From IMG/VR virus record IMGVR_UViG_3300042387_000260, positions 1-40,276 of that record: a stretch of DNA of 40,276 nt; one strand, 5' to 3'. This stretch comes from a virus. Below are positions 31,913 to 37,510 of this stretch, piece by piece. How positions within the stretch are numbered: the first letter of the stretch is position 1; every line of letters begins with the position of its first letter. A program made the position numbers and the translations under genes. A model generated the notes under the pieces. That model was not told the origin of the DNA. It searched no databases and saw nothing but the letters and a program-made list of their open reading frames with translations.

Positions 31913-32096
31913 GTTTATAGTTTATGCTGTTACGGGAGTCATCTTCCGACTGAGTTCCCTGTTCCTAGTTCATCCTGTCGAATCTGTTTCACCCCCATCA
32001 AAAAAACACTCTTAACGAATGTACTTTTGGTGGAGGTGGTGGGCTCTGCCTCCCACGTCCAAGAAGCTTTCAGTCTAGATCATCACTCAATATCGA

Positions 32097-32104
32097 TATT
32101 TATA
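32097..32104 (-). promoter_or_regulatory. late promoter TATAAATA before the tmRNA
   Basis: Exact late box on the minus strand (TATTTATA on the plus strand), placed so that transcription would start about 30 nt before the T-arm of the acceptor piece. It suggests late expression of the tmRNA. Confidence 0.65.
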
Positions 32105-32108
32105 GTGA

Positions 32109-32371
32109 GTATACGGTTGAATCCAAAATCGTGGCTTGCGATTTCTAGGATATTTTTATTGTGGACCTTATCCCACACAATTAGCCGGAGAAACAACCAT
32201 ATACCCACTATTCTTCTCTATGTCGGATTTCACCTGCACTTGGATTTTCGAAGTCCTTGCGTCCGCTCATATGCTGCCTGTTATTAAATTTCGCCTGCGC
32301 AAGCTACTATTTTCTGGGCTTTCGACGGTGCTATGTTCCTACCCAATAAGGTAGTCTATCGTGCATAGAGA
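32109..32371 (-). ncRNA. candidate structured RNA of unknown class upstream of the tmRNA
   Basis: No convincing protein is encoded here, and base composition is richer in G+C than the flanks. On the minus strand, two domains are closed by long-range helices. Domain 1: TCTCTATG (32371-32364) pairs with CATAGAGA (32222-32215), enclosing CTACC/GGTAG, CACC/GGTG (32330-32327 with 32234-32231) and CTTGCG/CGCAAG (32303-32298 with 32261-32256). Domain 2: GTATATGGTTG (32204-32194) pairs over 11 bp, one G-U, with CAACCGTATAC (32119-32109), enclosing ATTGTG/CACAAT and AAATCG/CGATTT hairpins. It might be a separate RNA or a leader of the tmRNA precursor. I could not match it to RNase P, a group I intron or a known riboswitch. 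Confidence 0.5.
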
Positions 32372-32384
32372 TAACTGTTACTAT

Positions 32385-32585
32385 TTATTGTTGATTTGAT
32401 TCTCGCAATGCAGAAATCAGTTCTTTCATCGCAGTCATTCTATTTTCCATAAGACGATCGTATCGATCACAATCTACAATCAAACCAGTTAGTGTGTCTG
32501 TTACTCGAACACCGACAGGGCATTCATTAACACCCTGTCTTGGAGTTCTATAATATTGAATTTTAAATTGAGAATTATCCATCAT
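32385..32585 (-). CDS. release-factor-like small protein lacking GGQ
   Basis: A 66-residue protein whose centre, GVRVTDTLTGLIVDCDRYDR then NRMTAMKELISAL, follows the class I release factor domain 3 (RF2: [33 protein letters not shown]). The GGQ loop that would lie before it is replaced by TPRQGVNECP, so peptidyl-tRNA hydrolysis by the normal route is not expected. Small phage proteins of this kind are known but uncharacterised. It starts 11 nt after the previous gene, without a clear ribosome site, and lies immediately upstream of the structured RNA and tmRNA, which makes a ribosome-related role attractive but unproven. Confidence 0.72.
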   Translation of the reverse strand: MMDNSQFKIQYYRTPRQGVNECPVGVRVTDTLTGLIVDCDRYDRLMENRMTAMKELISALRESNQQ

Positions 32586-32596
32586 ACTATCTGAGA

Positions 32597-33061
32597 CTAA
32601 TCGTGATCGTAGTCTTCAATGAGAATATTTCCGTCTCGTTTCACGACAATCTCTACGTGATCACCAAACATCTCTTCAAGATCTTCATCTTCAAAGATAC
32701 TCATTAATTCATTGATATCATTATATGCAGCTCGCAATTGATCCAAAGTCTCGAAACCATAATCAGATAGATCGATCTGTTGACTATATTTTTCGTTATT
32801 TAGAGTCCAATCATCGACAGTTTCTTCGGATCCATTAATGGTATAGTAATCTCGATTAACTGAGAATCTACAAGTTTCACCATCATTGAAATAAGGAGTA
32901 TATTGAGACCACGCAAATGATTCTAATCCAGGATTCTTTTCGAAAATACTTTTAGAAATATCACTGAAAACGTTCTTTGCGTTCTCACTCATCATCCTCT
33001 TGTGTTCTGATTGGATATATTTGAATTCTTTAATCTTATCTAGAAATTGGTTCTTGTCCAT
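32597..33061 (-). CDS. hypothetical phage protein
   Basis: A 154-residue acidic protein. The stretch SFAWSQYTPYFNDGETCRFS is characteristic of a protein family I have seen only in phages, with no assigned role. The C-terminus is very acidic (IFEDEDLEEMFGDHVEI). I start at ATG 33061, with GAGG 10 nt upstream, one base after the preceding stop; a TTG at 33070 is too close to that site. Translation is probably coupled to the upstream gene. Confidence 0.72.
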   Translation of the reverse strand: MDKNQFLDKIKEFKYIQSEHKRMMSENAKNVFSDISKSIFEKNPGLESFAWSQYTPYFNDGETCRFSVNRDYYTINGSEETVDDWTLNNEKYSQQIDLSDYGFETLDQLRAAYNDINELMSIFEDEDLEEMFGDHVEIVVKRDGNILIEDYDHD

Positions 33062-33062
33062 G

Positions 33063-33458
33063 TTAATCAATCCTCATTGTTCTATTTACTGTTTTAGAGA
33101 TTTTCTTGTGAGAAGAAGGAATAGTGTCTCTGCCTGCATTCATCCAAGACTTGTATTCCATTTCTTCCAAATAATCAGATGCGGTCGGAATATAACGATT
33201 ACCGAAATCTTCAAGAATATGTTGTTCGCCGATATCCCGAACTGAGACATCACGACCATCAGAATTCTTGATATTTACTCCAAAGATTCTCTCTAAGATA
33301 GTTGAGAGAAACCAAGAGTTATGAGTTAAGGCACGATGTCGATTATCTGGCATCGCACCTTTAGAAGAATCCATTAGATTATGGATTTCGAAATAATCTT
33401 CAGGAACACCACCAAATTTTTTAGCAGAAGATACTGAGTGAATCCAAGGTTTAGACAT
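33063..33458 (-). CDS. conserved phage/bacterial protein (DUF6915-like)
   Basis: A 131-residue protein with SAKKFGGVPEDYFEIHNLMD, RHRALTHNSWFLSTILERIFG and VRDIGEQHILEDFGNRYIPT, a His-rich pattern I associate with the uncharacterised DUF6915 group. Conserved His residues (IH, RHRALTHN, EQH) could bind metal. GGTGAT lies 3-4 nt before ATG. It is part of the tight minus-strand run from 35230 down to 32385. Function unknown. Confidence 0.78.
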   Translation of the reverse strand: MSKPWIHSVSSAKKFGGVPEDYFEIHNLMDSSKGAMPDNRHRALTHNSWFLSTILERIFGVNIKNSDGRDVSVRDIGEQHILEDFGNRYIPTASDYLEEMEYKSWMNAGRDTIPSSHKKISKTVNRTMRID

Positions 33459-33490
33459 TTATCACCAATTCCATAATTAATCTCATTTCA

Positions 33491-33586
33491 TTATTTCCAA
33501 GGCCAACGACCAGTTAGGAATACACCAATTACAAATGCCCAGAAAATCAGTGTTACCGAATTGTTCACAACTTCAGGCCAAGACAT
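33491..33586 (-). CDS. 31-residue single-helix membrane protein
   Basis: A short frame starting MSWPEVVNNSVTLIFWAFVI and ending GRWPWK: a polar N-terminus, one hydrophobic helix (about residues 10-26) and a Trp/Arg/Lys end consistent with membrane interface and inside-positive anchoring. Such mini membrane proteins are common in myophages. It fills the 130-nt gap between two genes on the same strand. The ATG comes 3 nt after the preceding stop; no strong ribosome site. Confidence 0.6.
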   Translation of the reverse strand: MSWPEVVNNSVTLIFWAFVIGVFLTGRWPWK

Positions 33587-33589
33587 AAT

Positions 33590-34030
33590 CTAATTATTCT
33601 CCAAAGCATTCAATGATTTGGCAACAAAATTTCCAATTTCTGCATCCTCAGATTGAAGACACCAGAAATAATCGCCTTCCCAATCATGTTCTTTGAGATA
33701 TTTGACGATCTCTTCTTTTGTAGTCCAATTAATCGAATCACGAAGCGAAGTATACAATTCAGAAAGGTCTTTAAGATTTTCACAACCTTCTAGTGCATCG
33801 CAACCAGAACAAGATCCCCATCCGAATTGCAGCAAACCATAAAGATCATCGTTCTTGAGAAGAACGATTGTATCGCCCTGGTATGACCCAAGATCTAAAC
33901 GTTCGATAATCTCACCGAACGAATTAATCATAGGATCATAATTATGGACCCAGAGCATCTCTTCGCTATCGTCGATAGCATAAAGATCTTTCACCAAATT
34001 CTCTGTCATTGTATTCATATTAACATCCAA
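33590..34030 (-). CDS. conserved phage protein, unknown function
   Basis: A 146-residue acidic protein with LLQFGWGSCSGCDALEGCEN, a Cys-rich block that recurs in a phage family known to me only as uncharacterised. Aromatic residues and Cys (DYFWCLQSED) continue to the end. The start is uncertain: ATG 34030 overlaps the preceding gene by 11 nt, while ATG 34018 has only a weak GGA site. Metal binding through C-x-x-C is possible. Confidence 0.72.
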   Translation of the reverse strand: MDVNMNTMTENLVKDLYAIDDSEEMLWVHNYDPMINSFGEIIERLDLGSYQGDTIVLLKNDDLYGLLQFGWGSCSGCDALEGCENLKDLSELYTSLRDSINWTTKEEIVKYLKEHDWEGDYFWCLQSEDAEIGNFVAKSLNALENN

Positions 34031-34469
34031 AAAAAGTTTTCAACAGGTTTAGAGTATTCATGTCTATATAAGGAGAAGTATAATTCATTAATTCTACCTT
34101 ATCGTATTCTGATAGAGCAAATTCTTTGATCTCTTCAAAATTTTTTGGAATTAGATATTCAGGTAAACTCATGAGAGAAGCATCCCAGGCATCCATCTCA
34201 GTGTGGTCATTCCCTACTTGTTCGTAACAGAGAATATGACCCATTTCATGGATTAGACAAGCAATCACAGTCTCTATATTATTAGAGATGTCATTCACAT
34301 AAAGGTCAATGTGATGTTTTAGATCTTCATTCAGATAAACCACAGCGTCTACAGGAAATCCGGTGTATTCTTCTTCGTTTACCAGAGGAAGAATTGATAT
34401 TTCAGTATCTAATTCTTTTTTGATAAAATCAACCAGATCTTCGAAGATCTCTGTTTTGTTTGTAGTCAT
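34020..34469 (-). CDS. putative zinc metallopeptidase (HExxH)
   Basis: A 149-residue protein with the gluzincin-like motif HEMGH (residues 85-89, in IACLIHEMGHILCYEQ) and a downstream acidic candidate ligand in HTEMDAWDAS (about 99-108). Size and layout resemble ImmA/IrrE- or SprT-type small metalloproteases. Substrate unknown; a role in clearing a host or phage regulator would be typical of such enzymes. Start and stop touch both neighbours (1-nt overlap with 34469), so it is part of the operon. Confidence 0.78.
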   Translation of the reverse strand: MTTNKTEIFEDLVDFIKKELDTEISILPLVNEEEYTGFPVDAVVYLNEDLKHHIDLYVNDISNNIETVIACLIHEMGHILCYEQVGNDHTEMDAWDASLMSLPEYLIPKNFEEIKEFALSEYDKVELMNYTSPYIDMNTLNLLKTFFGC

Positions 34470-35230
34470 TACCGATTCGCCTCAGGATTAATTCGATTCA
34501 AATATTCGATGGCATCGTCCACAGAATTGAATACCGGACGACCATAGGGATCAATCTGACACTTTCCGAGAATGAATTTCGGTCCATAGACATCAAGTGT
34601 CAGATCACAAGATCCATTCTTGAAATGCATCCGAACGAATTCTTTTCCAGAACCTGAAACTTTGTTGGTCGTCGTAATCAACTCAACCTTTCCCGGCTTG
34701 TTCTGGATAATTTCCTCGACGACTTCATCACGTGTCATCACCTGTCGCATCTCTTTCGGATATCCACCATCCGTGCGATAAGTCGAAACCCAAGCAGAAC
34801 CAGAGAGTCCATATCCACGACCGTCGATCTTAGCATAAGCCGGAGCAATCTCAGTCTTCTGAATGAAACCAAGCTGCTTCTGCTTTCGGGATTTCTCACC
34901 AACCGGAAGGAAAACACCAGTGAATTTGTCGGTCTTCGGATCTACAATCGCCCATAGTGCCTTCAGAGCACCATTGTAAGAGAATCGATCTTTGACATAG
35001 ATAATCTTTGCAGGAACACGCTCGCCAGTCTTGGCATTGAAAAGACCAGGAAACTCAGAAACCCATCCAGCTTCGGCTAAGTTGGCCAGAGTTTGGTAAA
35101 GGGAAGAGTGGAGACCAGAAGCCCATTGCGAAAGGAACCCATCGGTATCACACCGATCGAACGAATCGTTACGCTCCTGAGCGTGACCACGAGCCATTTG
35201 GCGATATTCAACAGCAGTAAGCTTTTCCAT
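34469..35230 (-). CDS. hypothetical protein
   Basis: A 253-residue protein starting MEKLTAVEYRQMARGHAQER. A longer frame from 35254 runs through the promoter -10 box, so I start at 35230, 6 nt after TATAAT. The middle (RFSYNGALKALWAIVDPKTD, FTGVFLPVGEKSRKQKQLGF) suggests a globular alpha/beta protein; no motif recognised. Base composition is GC-richer than the neighbours. It is the first gene of the 35.2-32.4 kb early operon. Confidence 0.72.
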   Translation of the reverse strand: MEKLTAVEYRQMARGHAQERNDSFDRCDTDGFLSQWASGLHSSLYQTLANLAEAGWVSEFPGLFNAKTGERVPAKIIYVKDRFSYNGALKALWAIVDPKTDKFTGVFLPVGEKSRKQKQLGFIQKTEIAPAYAKIDGRGYGLSGSAWVSTYRTDGGYPKEMRQVMTRDEVVEEIIQNKPGKVELITTTNKVSGSGKEFVRMHFKNGSCDLTLDVYGPKFILGKCQIDPYGRPVFNSVDDAIEYLNRINPEANR

Positions 35231-35236
35231 ATAACC

Positions 35237-35265
35237 ATTATAGCGTACCCACATTTCAGAAGCAA
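35237..35265 (-). promoter_or_regulatory. sigma-70 promoter with leaderless spacing
   Basis: TTGCTT (35265-35260), 17 nt, TATAAT (35242-35237), GGTTAT, then ATG 35230. The -10 and following 6 nt are identical to those before 14133 and 35451. Confidence 0.8.
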
Positions 35266-35280
35266 ATTTTTATGAAAGAA

Positions 35281-35333
35281 TATCTCGTGTGTTTTCAATG
35301 GTTTAGCGCAAGTTGTTGAAAACAAACGAGATA
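35281..35333. repeat. intergenic hairpin element, copy 1
   Basis: TATCTCGT pairs with ACGAGATA (8 bp), then a 2x2 internal loop, then GTTTTCAA with TTGAAAAC (8 bp). The 17-nt loop contains TGGTTTAGCGCAAGTTG, repeated in copy 2. It lies between divergent promoters. Confidence 0.8.
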
Positions 35334-35347
35334 AAGATTCGAAAGAA

Positions 35348-35400
35348 TATTCCCTTTAGAATCAATAGTTTAGCGCAAGTTGTTGAAAACAAAGGGAATA
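35348..35400. repeat. intergenic hairpin element, copy 2
   Basis: TATTCCCTTT pairs perfectly with AAAGGGAATA (10 bp). The inside repeats copy 1 as CAATAGTTTAGCGCAAGTTG then TTGAAAAC, with one change. The arms differ in sequence from copy 1 but keep complementarity, so structure rather than arm sequence seems conserved. Confidence 0.8.
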
Positions 35401-35416
35401 AATATTCAGAAAATCT

Positions 35417-35444
35417 TTGATCTTTCTGGTTTTCGAGGTATAAT
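35417..35444 (+). promoter_or_regulatory. sigma-70 promoter with leaderless spacing
   Basis: TTGATC (35417-35422), 16 nt, TATAAT (35439-35444), GGTTAT, then ATG 35451. Confidence 0.75.
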
Positions 35445-35450
35445 GGTTAT

Positions 35451-35843
35451 ATGAAGAAGAGTGAACGAAACGAAAAATTGAGAATAGAACAGGAAGAGAG
35501 GGATCGTCTACATTGGGAGACCTTCAAGAAAGATTACCATTTCAATTTGTTGAATCTCGTCTTCGAACATTTCAATAACGGACATGATCTTCGGGTCGAA
35601 CGTTCCGAAGAGACCCAGGAATTCCGTTTTTCCACCTTAGAAGAAAGACACCAAGACGTTGTCAGTCTTCCATTTCATCTTCCTGAATCCAGGTCAGAAG
35701 AAGTTGTTGATTCATTCGAAAGAGTCTCTTCGAGATTAGAATGGTATTTGATGCGTCGTAGACAGGCAGAAGAAGTATTCAGGAAGAAATCTGCCGCACT
35801 CTCGAAGTTAACTGATGAAGAGCGAGATCTATTAGGATTATAA
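35451..35843 (+). CDS. hypothetical charged helical protein
   Basis: A 130-residue protein, highly charged and helical at both ends (KLRIEQEERDRLHWETFKKD; RRRQAEEVFRKKSAALSKLT), with a less regular middle. No family recognised. Its ATG lies 6 nt after the -10 box and has no ribosome site. It starts the plus-strand unit that runs through RNA ligase to 37473. Confidence 0.68.
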   Translation: MKKSERNEKLRIEQEERDRLHWETFKKDYHFNLLNLVFEHFNNGHDLRVERSEETQEFRFSTLEERHQDVVSLPFHLPESRSEEVVDSFERVSSRLEWYLMRRRQAEEVFRKKSAALSKLTDEERDLLGL

Positions 35844-35844
35844 C

Positions 35845-36063
35845 ATGAAAATCACCGTTAAATGGGCAGTGTATATTTGTTCATCTTCAGAAACTGGTTG
35901 GGTTTCTGTTGTTGACACTCAGTATTTTGATACTGAGGAAGAAGCACTTGCCTTCAGTTCGGAATCCCTCCGAGTAGATTGTTTTGCTGGAAAGCCAGAG
36001 ATGGTTCTAGTTGATTCAGAATCTATTATCTGGAAGAAGTCTCTAGAGGTTTATGGATCTTAG
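35845..36063 (+). CDS. hypothetical small protein
   Basis: A 72-residue protein with a beta-rich start (KITVKWAVYICSSSETGWVS) and a helix (TEEEALAFSSESL). It looks like a small alpha/beta domain. It begins 1 nt after the previous stop and ends 2 nt before RNA ligase, so it is co-translated with both. Family not recognised. Confidence 0.68.
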   Translation: MKITVKWAVYICSSSETGWVSVVDTQYFDTEEEALAFSSESLRVDCFAGKPEMVLVDSESIIWKKSLEVYGS

Positions 36064-36065
36064 TT

Positions 36066-37184
36066 ATGTTGAAGCTACAAAAATACTTAATCGAGAATAA
36101 CGGAGATCGAACTGCTTTAGCTGTAGAGTATGGGATCTTTTCGCAGCAGCATCGTGATTATCCAGATCTCTATCAATTCACTTATGATCAGATCGAGGCA
36201 TCAAAGATTAAAGATCATCCGATGGTTCGGGAATCACGTGGAATTATCCTAGATCGTGCGAATGGTTGGGAAGTTGTTGCTCGTCCATTCGATCGATTCT
36301 TTAATTGGGGCGAAAACATCGACGAAGATATCTTTGATTGGTCTTCGTTTGTAGCACAAGAGAAGATCGATGGATCTTTGATGATCGTCTACTATTATAG
36401 TGGAAAGTGGAATGTTGCGACAAAAGGATCGCCAGATGCTGGTGGGTCGGTTGGGAAAGAATCATTCACTTTTGCCCAGTTATTCTGGGAGACATTCTAT
36501 GGTCAGAATCTGAGTACCCTGGATCTTGATCGTCGAAACACTTATATGTTCGAGTTGACTTCCAAGTACAATCGTGTTGTGACTTCACAGATCGATAATG
36601 AGGGGACCTTGACTCTTATTGGTATTCGTGATAACCAGACCGGAATTGAGTTCTGGCCGCAATTATATTCCGATCTATTTCCTGTTGTCAGATCTTTCGG
36701 GATGGAAACTATCGATGAGATTTTATCGTCTTCTAAACAATTAGATCCGTCCAAACAGGAAGGATTTGTTCTAGTAGATAAAGATTTCAATCGAATCAAG
36801 GTTAAGTCTGAGAAGTATGTTTTAATACATCATCTAAAAGACGCAATCAACGACAAGCGAATTGTCGAGTTAATCCGCACTGGTGAAGACTCTGAGGTCT
36901 TTGCTTACTTCCCTGATCTTAAGATTCGTTTCGATGAGATTAAGAGTAGTGTTGATAGAACTGTTGCTTATTTAGATGATATTTGGGAGACTTATATTGT
37001 AGAGGATGGGATGTTAACTTGGACTCAGAAAGACTTTGCTCTGTTAGTTCAGAGAGAGTTCAATCCAAAGGTTCATTCTTATTTCTATATGCGGAGATCT
37101 GGAAAGATCAAGAATGCGACTGAGTGGTTGGCTGCGCTTCAGCCAGAAAAAGTATTGGATGTGACTATTAATCTCAGGAGTTAA
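36066..37184 (+). CDS. rnlA: RNA ligase 1 (T4 Rnl1 family)
   Basis: A 372-residue ATP-dependent RNA ligase (T4 Rnl1 374). Motif I is QEKIDGSL with nucleophile Lys100 (T4 Lys99); ESRGIILD precedes it; TYMFELTSKYNRVV is motif III/IIIa; QEGFVLVD motif IV; RIKVKSEKY motif V. The C-terminal helical domain typical of Rnl1 follows. In T4 it reseals tRNA cut by host anticodon nuclease PrrC, with polynucleotide kinase, which is not in this window. No ribosome site is evident 2 nt after the previous gene. Confidence 0.95.
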   Translation: MLKLQKYLIENNGDRTALAVEYGIFSQQHRDYPDLYQFTYDQIEASKIKDHPMVRESRGIILDRANGWEVVARPFDRFFNWGENIDEDIFDWSSFVAQEKIDGSLMIVYYYSGKWNVATKGSPDAGGSVGKESFTFAQLFWETFYGQNLSTLDLDRRNTYMFELTSKYNRVVTSQIDNEGTLTLIGIRDNQTGIEFWPQLYSDLFPVVRSFGMETIDEILSSSKQLDPSKQEGFVLVDKDFNRIKVKSEKYVLIHHLKDAINDKRIVELIRTGEDSEVFAYFPDLKIRFDEIKSSVDRTVAYLDDIWETYIVEDGMLTWTQKDFALLVQREFNPKVHSYFYMRRSGKIKNATEWLAALQPEKVLDVTINLRS

Positions 37185-37185
37185 T

Positions 37186-37473
37186 ATGGTATTTTGTAAA
37201 GACTGCAAGCATTTTAATTATAACAGATTCAGTCATCTAGATCTTAAGATTCCAAATATTGATGATCTAGATTGTAACCATCCGTCCCTCTATCAGATTA
37301 GAGAACATCCAGTTAAAGGAAAACACAGAATTAGAACACAGGATTCTTATGGAAATCCTTGGTGGAAGGTTAAGAATGTCAATCTAGATTGTTCTCATTT
37401 TGAACAAAAGTCTCGACTGAAAACTATCCTAATGTATATTAGGAATGTATTTCGAATTCCAAATTGTTGGTGA
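37186..37473 (+). CDS. small Cys/His-rich protein, probable zinc binding
   Basis: A 95-residue protein with CKDCKHFNY at the N-terminus, DCNHPS at about residue 31 and LDCSHFEQ at about 66. The CxxC, CxH and CxH grouping suggests a zinc-ribbon-like fold. Similar short phage proteins exist without known function. It starts 1 nt after the RNA ligase stop (GGAG 4-8 nt upstream) and ends at a bidirectional terminator. Confidence 0.72.
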   Translation: MVFCKDCKHFNYNRFSHLDLKIPNIDDLDCNHPSLYQIREHPVKGKHRIRTQDSYGNPWWKVKNVNLDCSHFEQKSRLKTILMYIRNVFRIPNCW

Positions 37474-37479
37474 ATTGTT

Positions 37480-37505
37480 AAAGGGAACCTTTTCGGGTTC
37501 CCTTT
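37480..37505. terminator. bidirectional terminator between convergent operons
   Basis: A 10-bp stem (AAAGGGAACC / GGTTCCCTTT) with loop TTTTCG, close kin of the terminator after gp23. It separates the RNA ligase unit from the helicase gene. Confidence 0.85.
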
Positions 37506-37510
37506 ATCTT

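Larger units (their letters stand above)
31801..32088 (-). ncRNA. ssrA: circularly permuted (two-piece) tmRNA
   Basis: Read on the minus strand. First comes the acceptor piece: a T-arm-like stem GTGGG/CCCAC (32056-32039), then CACCTCC, discriminator A, and encoded CCA ending at 32028. A 31-nt spacer follows (32027-31997). The coding piece then starts at 31996 with GGGGGTGAAACAGATTCGAC; GATTCGAC is the tmRNA signature. GGGGGTG pairs with CACCTCC over 7 bp with a G3-U pair, the AlaRS identity element. Next are a pseudoknot-like region (GGGA/TCCC, AGTC/GACT), a tag frame (31912-31880) whose stop lies in a GAAA-capped 8-bp stem, and a terminator. The order is that of alphaproteobacterial permuted tmRNA. 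The T-loop (AGGCAGAG, 8 nt) is atypical. Ends are approximate; 5' end set from the late promoter. Confidence 0.85.

Noticed and set aside
32086-32114. Minus-strand CTCACTATA resembling part of a T7-type promoter
   Set aside because: The match is partial and no single-subunit RNA polymerase is seen; the exact TATAAATA late box explains the site better.
32085-32186. Minus-strand GTG frame of about 33 codons (NKNILEIASHDFGFNRILT)
   Set aside because: It reads somewhat protein-like but has no ribosome site and overlaps the 11-bp helix; RNA structure is better supported.
32027-32354. Two plus-strand open frames of 86 and 72 codons
   Set aside because: They run antisense through the tmRNA and structured RNA, lack ribosome sites and have no protein-like pattern.
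35291-35400. CRISPR-like look: about 31-nt repeat twice with a 36-nt gap
   Set aside because: Only two imperfect copies; flanking arms are complementary to each other within each copy, so these are hairpin elements, and no cas gene is near.
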